This document shows positions 17,664 through 25,789 of a stretch of 64,000 nucleotides of DNA, one piece after another. The translations under genes and the position numbers were made by a program. The number at the start of each line of letters is the position of its first letter. Position 1 is the first letter of the stretch. Source of the stretch: Candidatus Stackebrandtia excrementipullorum (GTDB taxonomy: Bacteria; Actinomycetota; Actinomycetes; Mycobacteriales; Micromonosporaceae); contig DXGR01000111.1 of the NCBI GenBank assembly GCA_019113825.1, positions 1 to 64,000 of the forward strand. The letters run 5' to 3'. The notes under the pieces are model-generated. The model worked only from the letters and a program-made list of their open reading frames with translations. It was not told the DNA's origin and did no database searches.

Positions 17664-18368
17664 TCACGCGGGCGTCGGCTCGCCGATGGTCGAGTTGATC
17701 CGAACTTGCAGGTCGACGGGCAGATCGGTGACGCTCGTTCGTCCGTCCGCCGCAACAGCGGACATGAGCAGCCGCGTGGCGTTCGGGTCGTGGGGGCACC
17801 GCATGGCGTGCGCGTAAAGGTGGTCGACCAGTTTTCCGGTGCGTCCCAGGGTGATGGCCAACTCGGCGTACGTTTCCAAGGCGCGGACGTACTCCATGTT
17901 CCATCCGGTCGTGATCGTCTGCACGGTGACGGTGTCGGGGAGCCCACCCTCCACGCCGCCGCGCCAGAGATCCAATGCGGATTCGTACATCACCATGGCG
18001 TCGTCCGTACAAGCAGCCGAGAGGTTCCGTGCTTTTTGGACGTACTGCCTGAATCTCGACAGATCGAGTTGATCTTCAGCGATTCGAAGGCTGTAGGCGG
18101 TCGGGGTTCCGCGCCGCGTGACGATCGAGCAGGAGTGCTCCGCCAGCAGCCGCCGCAACCGCGAAATGTGTGTCCGCAGATTGGACGGTGCCGACTCCGG
18201 AGGATCGTCCCAGAGTGCACGGCAGAGAGTGGCGCCACTGATCATGCGGTTGGTGTCGGCGGCGAAGACGGTGATAAGGCCTCGCACCATGCGTGAAGCC
18301 GGAATTGCATAGGTGCCATTGGACAAAACCCCGCAAGTACCCAGCACGCGAATTTCGGGTGGTGACAC
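17664..18368 (-). CDS. SARP/AfsR-type regulator (winged helix plus BTAD)
   Basis: This 234-aa protein has an OmpR-like winged helix at about residues 1-95 (SNLRTHISRLRRLL is the recognition helix region). A bacterial transcriptional activation domain follows at about 100-225. This is the minimal Streptomyces antibiotic regulatory protein layout, and such proteins usually activate adjacent biosynthetic or export genes. The GTG start at 18368 has a GGGGG ribosome-binding site. It is divergent from a small secreted protein and ABC exporter genes, which are therefore its likely targets. Confidence 0.85.
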   Translation of the reverse strand: MSPPEIRVLGTCGVLSNGTYAIPASRMVRGLITVFAADTNRMISGATLCRALWDDPPESAPSNLRTHISRLRRLLAEHSCSIVTRRGTPTAYSLRIAEDQLDLSRFRQYVQKARNLSAACTDDAMVMYESALDLWRGGVEGGLPDTVTVQTITTGWNMEYVRALETYAELAITLGRTGKLVDHLYAHAMRCPHDPNATRLLMSAVAADGRTSVTDLPVDLQVRINSTIGEPTPA

Positions 18369-18412
18369 CGTTTTCCCCCGTTGCCTTCTGTTGTCGCTTC
18401 GATCCGATGAGC

Positions 18413-18442
18413 GATGGTACACAGTGATGCACACCATTGTGT
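18413..18442. promoter_or_regulatory. repeat in SARP/secreted-protein divergent region
   Basis: ACACAGTG and CATTGTGT form an inverted repeat with one mismatch and an 8-nt spacer (18419-18442). TACACAG and TGCACAC also read as direct repeats 10 bp apart. SARP proteins usually bind short direct repeats near the -35 region, so this is a candidate operator. Confidence 0.4.
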
Positions 18443-18446
18443 CAAT

Positions 18447-18875
18447 ATGCGGAAGCAATGCGTCACTGTGCGATCGTCCTTGTGGCCAAGTGGTTCCAAT
18501 GAGTACCGGAAGGAATGTCATGGGAGGGGAATCGTTGTCGCTTTTATGGCGATTTCGTTGGGGTTGATGTTTGGGGCGATCGGTGGGCCCGCACAAGCCG
18601 GCAACGGCGTAACCGCTGCGGAAGTAAGTCCGCAGGCCGGAGTCACTTATGACCAATACAATTGCTACGTTCAGTGGTACAACACGTACGGAAAGAACGT
18701 CTGTGGCGCAGCAAGTAGTCAACCTAATGGGTGGGTTTCACTTGGTTTGTGGTGTAAAGCCAGTTTCGACTATGTTGGGCCGGAATATCACATTAAAAAG
18801 GGTGAACAGCGCGATCCCATTGATGGCGCCGAGTGCACTTTCTCTGTCGGCGGCGGTAAGAATACCTGGGGCTGA
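18447..18875 (+). CDS. small secreted four-cysteine protein, unknown
   Basis: The frame encodes about 142 aa from ATG 18447. A long basic N-region is followed by a hydrophobic stretch (VVAFMAISLGLMFGAIGG) and a likely cleavage after PAQA. The mature part is about 90 aa, rich in Gly, Tyr and Trp, with four cysteines (NCYV, NVCG, LWCK, AECT) able to form two disulfides. No family was recognised. The start is doubtful: the best ribosome-binding site, GGAGGGG near 18525, does not place an in-frame start at normal spacing. The mature region looks less GC-rich than its neighbours. Confidence 0.6.
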   Translation: MRKQCVTVRSSLWPSGSNEYRKECHGRGIVVAFMAISLGLMFGAIGGPAQAGNGVTAAEVSPQAGVTYDQYNCYVQWYNTYGKNVCGAASSQPNGWVSLGLWCKASFDYVGPEYHIKKGEQRDPIDGAECTFSVGGGKNTWG

Positions 18876-18893
18876 CCGGAATTCGAGGAACAC

Positions 18894-18924
18894 GTGGTCC
18901 TGCACCGAACGGGCGCAGGACCAC
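18894..18924 (+). terminator. hairpin between secreted protein and ABC genes
   Basis: A perfect 10-bp stem (GTGGTCCTGC and complement) with an 11-nt loop lies between the two genes. It has no T-run. It may attenuate transcription or stabilise the upstream message so that the small protein is made in excess over the exporter. Confidence 0.5.
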
Positions 18925-18944
18925 ACCACGAAAGGACAGTGGAC

Positions 18945-19706
18945 ATGCTGACGGCGCTTGAATCGGTCACGGTCGGATACGACCGACGGCCGGTGTTGAA
19001 CGACCTGAGTCTGTCGATACCCGGTGGCATCGTCGGGTTGTTGGGCGCCAACGGTGCCGGTAAGACGACGCTGCTTCGCTTGCTGGCCACCCAGTTGCGT
19101 CCCGTGTCGGGACGAGTGACAGTGGCCGGCCACCGTCTCGTCAACCGCCGTGCCGTGCGTGCCGCCCGGCGGGAACTCGGGTTCCTTCCACAATCGTGGG
19201 GCTGCCACCGGTCGTTCACCGCACGGGATTTTGTCATCTACTGTGGTGCGCTTCGCGGTATTCGCAGTCGCGCGTTGACCGGTGAAGCCGACACCGCGCT
19301 CGCGTCGGTCGATCTGCACGACATCGCCGATGTTCAGCTGCGGAAGCTGTCGGGTGGCCAGCGGCAGCGCGCCGGCATCGCGGCGACCATCGTCGGAAAA
19401 CCGTCCGTCGTCCTGCTCGACGAACCCACCGTCGGGCTCGATCCCGAACAGCGCATGGAGTTTCGCAGGCTCATGGTGCGCCTTTGCGAAGAAATCGGCG
19501 CAACGATTCTGCTGTCGACGCACCTGGTGGAGGACATCACACAGATGGCCTCACACGTTGCGGTCATCGAGGCCGGTGACGTCTGCTTCACCGGAACCCC
19601 CCATGAACTGGCCTCGCACGGCGGCTCCGCCTCCGACATCGACACACCCATGGAACGCGGTTACCTCGCGGTTCGAGGACGGGTAAAGGAGACGACCGCA
19701 TCATGA
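18945..19706 (+). CDS. ABC transporter ATP-binding protein
   Basis: This 253-aa ATPase has Walker A GANGAGKTT, a Q-loop near LPQSWG, the signature LSGGQRQRAGIA, Walker B VVLLDEPT and the switch His in LSTHLVED. It is of the single-domain type that pairs with separate permeases, as in drug, peptide or bacteriocin export and self-resistance. The start at ATG 18945 is preceded by AAAGGA. It is coupled by an ATGA overlap to the permease gene and forms an operon with the secreted protein. Confidence 0.92.
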   Translation: MLTALESVTVGYDRRPVLNDLSLSIPGGIVGLLGANGAGKTTLLRLLATQLRPVSGRVTVAGHRLVNRRAVRAARRELGFLPQSWGCHRSFTARDFVIYCGALRGIRSRALTGEADTALASVDLHDIADVQLRKLSGGQRQRAGIAATIVGKPSVVLLDEPTVGLDPEQRMEFRRLMVRLCEEIGATILLSTHLVEDITQMASHVAVIEAGDVCFTGTPHELASHGGSASDIDTPMERGYLAVRGRVKETTAS

Positions 19707-20971
19707 GACGAGCATTGTGGATCGAGGTTCGGCGGTCGTCGCTGCTCTGGTGGTTGCCTCTGATCCTCGGGTTTCAACTCGTCATGTTGTTTTTTCGTTC
19801 GTACCAGTGGGAGTTCGCCTGGAGCGAGGCGTCTGCGGCGATCGGAGTGGCGGCCGGTATCTCGGCACCGTTGGTTGCGGCGGCCGCGGCCTGGGAGGGC
19901 ACCCGTTGGCACCGCAGCGGTGATCTTTCGGTTTTCCACCATCACGCGAGATTCGCCGGAGCCGGGTATCTGCTGCATCTACAGTCGATTCTGCTCCTGG
20001 TAACGGTTCCGCTTTCGGCCACGGGCCTGATCGCATGGGCGGTAACCGTATCCGCCTCCGGTTTTGGTCTATTGTGGCCAAGTTATCTGGTGTTCGCTCT
20101 CGCCGTCCAATGGGGTATTGCCGGTTTCGGGTACACCATCGGTCGACTTGTCGGTACCCGTCTGGTGGTTCCGGCTGCGGTGTTGATCGTGATGCTCGGG
20201 CTGATGCTGTTGCCCGGCGGTCATCCGTTCGCGATGATGAGCATCAATGGGGCCTCGGGAATGACGCTGCTGCCGCAGGCCGTCACCGCACGGGTGGCAA
20301 TCGCCGCGGTCCTGCTAGCGCTGGGGTTGCTCGTAGTGGGCAAACACGGTGACGTGTGGGTGAGGCGTTGGCCTGGATGGAGTCTCGTAGCCGCCGGTAC
20401 GGTGGTGATGATCGTCGCCGCCCAGACGATGGCGACGGGCGGCCCCATCCACCGGCCCCGTGACGCAGCCGACATCACGCCGCTGTGCACTCGAACCGCG
20501 GTGGAGATCTGCGTCTGGCCCGACCAAGCCGGGTTCCTGCCCGAGCTCACCGGGTACGCACACCGTCTGGAAACCCTGTCGACGGTGGCGGACGTACCGG
20601 ATCGCTACGAAGAGGCGAATCTCGCACACGACGACGTCGCCACTTTCACTCTTCAATCGAGCACCGGCTCATGGATTCGTGTCACCGGCCTGGCGTTCTG
20701 GATCGACGCCGACCGCTATCCGACGGAGTGCAGCCCCGACGCCGGACTCGACTTCGCCACATGGGCATCACAGTCGCAGCAGCTGACCGTGTGGTATTCA
20801 CACTGGATCTTCGGTGGACCACCGCCGCCCGGAAACGGAGGCGGCCCTCCCTACGATCGGGCGGCAATGGCCGAACTCATCGCACAGCCCGAACGGGCCC
20901 AACTCGCCTGGGCCGGGGAAACCCGCGACCGCCTGGTCGCCGTGCGGCCCTGCGACGCGGATGGGGACTGA
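19703..20971 (+). CDS. ABC transporter permease with C-terminal soluble domain
   Basis: In this 422-aa protein, residues 1-250 contain about six transmembrane helices. A soluble domain of about 170 aa follows, with conserved-looking motifs (CTRTAVEICVWPDQ, TECSPDAG). The domain contains Cys residues and is probably extracytoplasmic. The gene overlaps the ATPase gene by 4 nt and is followed 1 nt later by a second membrane gene. It is therefore the membrane partner of the ATPase. Substrate unknown. Confidence 0.82.
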   Translation: MRRALWIEVRRSSLLWWLPLILGFQLVMLFFRSYQWEFAWSEASAAIGVAAGISAPLVAAAAAWEGTRWHRSGDLSVFHHHARFAGAGYLLHLQSILLLVTVPLSATGLIAWAVTVSASGFGLLWPSYLVFALAVQWGIAGFGYTIGRLVGTRLVVPAAVLIVMLGLMLLPGGHPFAMMSINGASGMTLLPQAVTARVAIAAVLLALGLLVVGKHGDVWVRRWPGWSLVAAGTVVMIVAAQTMATGGPIHRPRDAADITPLCTRTAVEICVWPDQAGFLPELTGYAHRLETLSTVADVPDRYEEANLAHDDVATFTLQSSTGSWIRVTGLAFWIDADRYPTECSPDAGLDFATWASQSQQLTVWYSHWIFGGPPPPGNGGGPPYDRAAMAELIAQPERAQLAWAGETRDRLVAVRPCDADGD

Positions 20972-20972
20972 C

Positions 20973-21590
20973 ATGTGGCGGTTGTATCTACGCAGTCGTC
21001 GGCTCCACCTTGCCGGGATCGGTTGGCTTGTGACCGTCGCGGCCTCGTTCTGGTGGGGTGATCATGCACTGGCCATCCCGACCGTGGGACTGAACGTCCG
21101 GGAAATGGTCCTCGCCGTGCTGGTGCTTCCGTTGCCTGCGGTGGCAGGGGCGCTCGCCACGCTCGACGACGACATGGGGATGTGGGAACAACACGCCTGG
21201 TGGCGGGTGCGCTGGTGGGATGTGACCCTCGTGACCGGTTGCCTGGCGGCGTACGTCGTCGCCCTTGCCCTCGGCATAGGCGACGCGAGCGGGGTCCCCG
21301 GCGTCGCGATCGTCGGCGCCGTCTGGTGGACGGCGTTGGGGTTGGTCGCCGCGACCGTGTTGGGACGTAGGTTGGCCTGGGTCGTACCGGTGGTGGTCAT
21401 GGTGGCAATGCTGTGGTTCGGTAAACCTTCGGAGCCACTGTGGTGGGCGGTTCCGTTCCATCGGGTCACCGTGCTCAAGGTGGCCTTGGCCGTGGTCGTG
21501 TACGCGGCCGCAGCGGGCTTGTACCTGTGGGCGGCGCACCGACCGATCACACGCCGAACCCGATGGTGGATACGGGCGTCCGCAGGTTGA
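20973..21590 (+). CDS. second membrane component of the ABC system
   Basis: This 205-aa protein has about five or six hydrophobic helices, rich in Trp near the helix ends, and ends with an Arg-rich tail. It has no ATPase or enzyme motif. Its ATG lies 1 nt after the stop of the permease gene, so it is certainly cotranscribed. It is most likely the second permease subunit. Confidence 0.75.
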   Translation: MWRLYLRSRRLHLAGIGWLVTVAASFWWGDHALAIPTVGLNVREMVLAVLVLPLPAVAGALATLDDDMGMWEQHAWWRVRWWDVTLVTGCLAAYVVALALGIGDASGVPGVAIVGAVWWTALGLVAATVLGRRLAWVVPVVVMVAMLWFGKPSEPLWWAVPFHRVTVLKVALAVVVYAAAAGLYLWAAHRPITRRTRWWIRASAG

Positions 21591-21619
21591 CCACCGTGAC
21601 CGGCTTTTCGCCGACGCGG

Positions 21620-22972
21620 TTAGATCACCTTGCCCGGGTTCAACAGCCCGGTCGGGTCGAGCGCATCCTTGATCGCCCGGTGCACACGCAGCCCGGCGTC
21701 GCCGATCTCGTCGGCCAACCAAGGGCGTTTCAGCAGCCCCACACCGTGTTCTCCGGTGCAGGTGCCGCCAAGGTCGGCGGCGAGCCTCATGATGTCGTCG
21801 AATGCGGCCTGCCCGGCGGCGAGGCTGTCGGGATCGTCGCGGTCGACGAGAATGTTCGGGTGGAGGTTGCCGTCACCGGCGTGCGCGATGACCCCGATCG
21901 TGACCCCGCGCTGTTCGGCCACCGCGGTGATGCCGTCGAGAGCCTCCGCCAGACGTGATCTCGGTACCGACATGTCGTCGACGATGACCGTGCCCAGCTT
22001 CTCCACCGCCGGCAACGCCATACGCCGCGCAGACAGGAGCATGTCGGCCTCCATCGCGTCGGTGGCCTGATGTACCTCGGTCGCACCGGCTTCGGTGCAC
22101 AGTTGCGCGATTTCGGCAAGGTCGGAGTCAAGCCCGGAATCACTGGCGGCCAACAACAGTGCCGCAGCGTCGGTGTCCAGACCTTGTGGCCGGTACGCCT
22201 CGATGGCACGCAGATGCACCTGGTCGATCAGCTCCAGGAGGCTGGGAACCAGCCCGGCCGCCGTTATCGCGGTGACGGCGGCTCCTGCGGCCGACGTGGA
22301 CGGGAACACCGCCGCAAGCGACAACGCCTGCCGAGGCACGGGCTGCAACCGCACGGTGATCTCTGTGATGATGCCTAGCGTGCCTTCGCTTCCGGTGAAC
22401 AGCCGCACCAGGTCGTAACCGGCGACGCCCTTCACCGTGCGGCGACCGCAGCGCAGGATCTCACCATCGGCGAGGACGACTTCCAACCCCAGCACGTACT
22501 CGGCGGTCACGCCGTATTTGACGCAGCACATTCCACCTGCGTTGGTGGCCACGTTGCCTCCGATTGTGGAGGACTCCCACGATCCCGGGTCGGGGGCGTA
22601 CCTGAGGCCGTGGGCGGCCGTGGCCTTCGAAATGTCGGCGTTGACGACGCCCGGCTGTACGACGGCGAGCCGGTTGACCGGGTCGATTTCGAGAATCCTG
22701 TTGAGGTGCCGAGTCGACAGCAGGACGCAACCGTCGACCGCGTTGGCGGCCCCGGCCAAGCCGGTTCGCGCTCCTTGCGCCACAACCGGTGCGCCGTGAG
22801 ATGCGGCGATCCGGACGACGGCTTGGACCTCGGCGGTGTTCGCCGGCCGCACGAGTACCGCGGGCGTACCTGCCTCACACAGACCGGCTTCGTCGCGGGA
22901 GTGTCCTGCCAGAATGTCCGGATCGGTGATGACGGCGGAATCGCCCAGCGCGGCACGCAGTTCTTCGAGCAT
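21620..22972 (-). CDS. FAD-linked oxidase, GlcD/D-lactate dehydrogenase type
   Basis: This 450-aa flavoprotein has a PCMH-type FAD domain (residues 35-215). It carries QGARTGLAGAANAV, the segment DPGSWESSTIGGNVATNAGG and GSEGTLGIITEI. The FAD-oxidase C-terminal domain ends in GTCTGEHGVGLLKR and LDPTGLLNPGKV. The family oxidises glycolate, D-lactate or D-2-hydroxyglutarate. No glcE/glcF partner is beside it, so the single-subunit D-lactate or D-2-hydroxyacid dehydrogenase role is favoured. It converges with the ABC operon. Confidence 0.88.
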   Translation of the reverse strand: MLEELRAALGDSAVITDPDILAGHSRDEAGLCEAGTPAVLVRPANTAEVQAVVRIAASHGAPVVAQGARTGLAGAANAVDGCVLLSTRHLNRILEIDPVNRLAVVQPGVVNADISKATAAHGLRYAPDPGSWESSTIGGNVATNAGGMCCVKYGVTAEYVLGLEVVLADGEILRCGRRTVKGVAGYDLVRLFTGSEGTLGIITEITVRLQPVPRQALSLAAVFPSTSAAGAAVTAITAAGLVPSLLELIDQVHLRAIEAYRPQGLDTDAAALLLAASDSGLDSDLAEIAQLCTEAGATEVHQATDAMEADMLLSARRMALPAVEKLGTVIVDDMSVPRSRLAEALDGITAVAEQRGVTIGVIAHAGDGNLHPNILVDRDDPDSLAAGQAAFDDIMRLAADLGGTCTGEHGVGLLKRPWLADEIGDAGLRVHRAIKDALDPTGLLNPGKVI

Positions 22973-23082
22973 GGTGTGAATATGCCAGGCGTGCGCCGTC
23001 TATGAAACCTCGGTGCGACCTGGTGTGCCTCCCGTGCGGTGGGAGTCACGGCACGAACGGAAAGCCTTGGCCACGGGAACGT

Positions 23083-23643
23083 TTACCGGGTGGTGCGGGT
23101 GCGTAGCCCGCCGCCGAGCAGGTGACCGCCGACTTCCAGGAGCGCGGTCAAGCCGAACACCGTCGCCATGAGGTGCAGCCAGTTGGTGTTTTCGAGGGCG
23201 GCCATGACATCGGAGCGGTCGATGTCGGGTCGGTTGAACCACCACATGTCGCCGTCGACGAGGCTGAGTCCCACGAAGGAGATAAAGGCGAGGGAGTAGG
23301 TTATCTCGCGTATGAGCAGGCCGTTCCAGCCTTGAGCGGGGCGGCGGTCCCATCGCCGAATGAGGTAGCGGCCGACGCCCAGGGGTGTGGCGAAGTAGGC
23401 GACCAGGGAGATCTGAACGAGTTCGGGGCCGCGTACGGCCACGTCGACGAAGGCCGCGACGACGGCGACGATTCCGAGTCCAACGACCGCTTTCATGAGT
23501 TTTTCGCTGGCTGCGACTCGGCGGCGACGGTAGCGCGTGATGAGGACCGCGGCGATGAGGCCCCAGTAGACGACGGTCAAGATGTACAGGTGAGGGGCGC
23601 GTAGGACCATGTTGATGCCGTAGTCAAGTAGGTCGGTTGTCAT
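23083..23643 (-). CDS. hypothetical membrane protein under divergent TetR control
   Basis: This 186-aa protein has about five hydrophobic helices and Arg-rich loops. No family motif was recognised. The ATG at 23643 begins the hydrophobic protein, and the longer frame adds antisense sequence. It is divergent from a TetR-family gene, with two overlapping palindromes in the 90-bp gap. It is the natural target of that repressor. A small-molecule or membrane-stress role is possible but unproven. Confidence 0.75.
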   Translation of the reverse strand: MTTDLLDYGINMVLRAPHLYILTVVYWGLIAAVLITRYRRRRVAASEKLMKAVVGLGIVAVVAAFVDVAVRGPELVQISLVAYFATPLGVGRYLIRRWDRRPAQGWNGLLIREITYSLAFISFVGLSLVDGDMWWFNRPDIDRSDVMAALENTNWLHLMATVFGLTALLEVGGHLLGGGLRTRTTR

Positions 23644-23658
23644 GCGGACTCCTCTGGT

Positions 23659-23704
23659 ACAGCGTGCTAGAAAATCACCGTAGCACGCCGTACTAGTACG
23701 CTGT
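23659..23704. promoter_or_regulatory. palindromic operators between TetR and membrane protein genes
   Basis: ACAGCGTGCTAG (23659-23670) is nearly the inverted complement of CTAGTACGCTGT (23693-23704). Nested within it are GCGTGCTA/TAGCACGC (arms 23663-23670 and 23681-23688) and the perfect palindrome CGTACTAGTACG (23689-23700). Two dyads in one 90-bp divergent promoter region fit binding of two TetR dimers. Confidence 0.65.
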
Positions 23705-23733
23705 GCGAGACATGACCGCAGAAGAGGTGCATA

Positions 23734-24345
23734 GTGAATCGTCGGCGTCGGGAGATCCTTCGTGCAGCGGACCGGTTGGTGGCCGAGCAGGGAATCAAAG
23801 CTCTGACCGTGCGAAACGTTGCGGCACGTACCGGAATCGGGGCAAGCACTCTCCGCTACTACTTCCCGACGCAGCAAGATCTCTACACCGAGGTGTTGGG
23901 ACGCACGTTCGACGCCCAACTCGACGACCTGAACATCGCCGACAGGACACTGTCGCCGACACAACGTCTCACCGAATGCATGACCCAATTCCTGCCCGCC
24001 ACCGACGCGGACGTTCCTCAACTGGCCGGTTGGCTCCGCATGTACACGGCCACCCTCGAGCCGGACGGCGCGCAGACGAGGCTGTTGTCGGCCTTCGGGC
24101 AGCGCGCACGAACCCGCGTCGACGCCTGGTTGGCCACGCTCGACGGTGAAGGCGCACTACGCCCCGGTTCTCGAAACCATCACACGCTCGTGCTTTTGGC
24201 GATGATCGACGGACTCTGTCTCGGTCTGATCACGCCCGACACCCCGTTCACGCTTGAACACGCCAAGGCGGTGCTGGTCGACGTCGTCGCCGGAGTCGTC
24301 GTGGACGAATCCACCCGAACCCGCTCCGCCGACGACACTTCGTGA
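23734..24345 (+). CDS. TetR-family transcriptional regulator
   Basis: This 203-aa regulator has an N-terminal HTH at residues 5-50 (RREILRAADRLVAEQG, then GASTLRYYFPTQQDLY). The variable ligand-binding domain follows. The GTG start has AGAGG 6 nt upstream. It is expected to repress itself and the divergent membrane protein through the palindromes between them. Its ligand cannot be inferred. Confidence 0.92.
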   Translation: MNRRRREILRAADRLVAEQGIKALTVRNVAARTGIGASTLRYYFPTQQDLYTEVLGRTFDAQLDDLNIADRTLSPTQRLTECMTQFLPATDADVPQLAGWLRMYTATLEPDGAQTRLLSAFGQRARTRVDAWLATLDGEGALRPGSRNHHTLVLLAMIDGLCLGLITPDTPFTLEHAKAVLVDVVAGVVVDESTRTRSADDTS

Positions 24346-24704
24346 CCTGAACCGATATGCACAGCGAACGTCTTGTCCACAGGGACACCCTTGCGCTGTT
24401 TGACCGCATACTTTCGCGCCACATAGGATCAGCCACATGGGGCGGAGGCCGGTGGCCCTGTGCTTCGTGCGGGACGCCGGATCGTGGCGCGACGGTCGAC
24501 GGCGGACCACAATGGGCCCCGATCGGCTCCGGGGCGCTACGCAACGGCGCTCGCCGCGTCGCACCGGGATCGTGCAGCTTAAGCATGTTGTGGAGTCCCA
24601 CGGATCGGGTTCGGGCATGCGAGGCGAGTCGCGGTCGTTGCCGAGCCGGAAGCCACCGAACGCGCGCGTCGGTCGTGGGGAGACGGTGGCCCGCATCGAC
24701 GCGG
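24346..24704. other. intergenic region with a perfect DnaA box
   Basis: There is no recognisable gene in 359 bases between convergent genes. TTGTCCACA at 24373-24381 matches the actinobacterial DnaA-box consensus exactly. It is a single box, so it is not an origin. Confidence 0.5.
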
Positions 24705-25580
24705 TCAGGCTCCGACACCGGTCGTCGGTGCTTCCAGCAGTGCCCTGAGCAGTGGCGACGGATCGATGTCGCCCGGGAGGTCACTGACCTGGCCGTCGCC
24801 GATCTCGATGATCCGCCACACACCGTCGCTGCGAAGCGCGACGTCGCACGTGATGAAGCGGGACGGAAGCGCTTCTATGGCGGACGCGAACAACGTGAGG
24901 TCGGGGTGTCCGGGCGGGGACGGTGAGTCCGGATGCGGACCGGTGAGGACGGCGCGACCGTCCACCCACCACGTTCGCAGTTCTGCGGTACGCCCATCGA
25001 CGTGAACGAACTGTTCGAAGTGCCGTAGAACAACGCCGCCGGCAAGGTCGTCGTCCTGTCGTTCGACGAAACGGCGCACGACTTCGGCGAGTACGTCGAC
25101 GTCGTCGAGGTCGGGGACGAAGCTTGCGTCCGGTTCGTGTTTACGTGATTTGACGAAGTCTTTGACCATGCCTGCACCATGCGGCAGCTCGGCGGCCAGA
25201 GCCGACAGTATGTCGCGCGCCGGAACCGTGTGCGGGGACGTTGTCGCCCATGTACTCGCCGGAGTATGGGCCGCGAGATGCCGATACCAACCGGGAAGCT
25301 CGTGGGCCGCGCTATACATCGCGGGTTCGGTGATGAGTTCGACGGTTGCCGCCAACTGCGCGTAGCGGTGTGCGGGCACCATCCATCCCCGATACCAGGC
25401 GGGCCCCGGGTGGGCGGTTCGCGCCGTCGCCTCGTTTATTCGACCTGCGATCAACGCGTCGTGGTCGATGACCTCGACGCGGCCGCCGAGCTCGCGGACG
25501 CGCGCGGCCTCGGCAGAAAAATGCGGGTCGACGCGCCGTGGACGCAGCGGGTCACCGCAGTACAGAAACACCGGGTTCAT
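24705..25580 (-). CDS. ATP-grasp domain protein (DUF4343-like)
   Basis: This is a 291-aa protein with ATP-grasp features in the C-terminal half. These are a nucleotide-binding Lys in VKDFVKSRKHE near 145, then GGVVLRHFEQF, RTWWVDGRAVLTG and the metal-binding terminal motif WRIIEIGDGQVSDLP. The N-terminal half carries MNPVFLYCGDPLRPRRVD. Family members ligate a carboxylate to an amine or thiol, but the substrates of this subgroup are unknown. It is a lone gene, possibly used with an unlinked peptide or amino-acid substrate. Confidence 0.78.
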   Translation of the reverse strand: MNPVFLYCGDPLRPRRVDPHFSAEAARVRELGGRVEVIDHDALIAGRINEATARTAHPGPAWYRGWMVPAHRYAQLAATVELITEPAMYSAAHELPGWYRHLAAHTPASTWATTSPHTVPARDILSALAAELPHGAGMVKDFVKSRKHEPDASFVPDLDDVDVLAEVVRRFVERQDDDLAGGVVLRHFEQFVHVDGRTAELRTWWVDGRAVLTGPHPDSPSPPGHPDLTLFASAIEALPSRFITCDVALRSDGVWRIIEIGDGQVSDLPGDIDPSPLLRALLEAPTTGVGA

Positions 25581-25789
25581 GGCGGTAACCCTATGAGTCG
25601 GCGGCTACCGCGCCGGAGGCTCGGGGCCACACGCGCCGATACCGTCGACTCCGCCTGCCACAAATCGCACCAGCGACGCAACGCGAAGAAATCGGTCACC
25701 GACAACCGAAATCGACCGGTTGGCGGACAGGGCTATCACGCTGTGGCCGCCACCGCTTCCGTCCGAATAGGTCACCCGCTGCTCCGGCG

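Noticed and set aside
24437..24748. 103-aa plus-strand ORF between tetR and the ATP-grasp gene
   Set aside because: It is Arg-rich with no domain and overlaps the ATP-grasp gene on the other strand.
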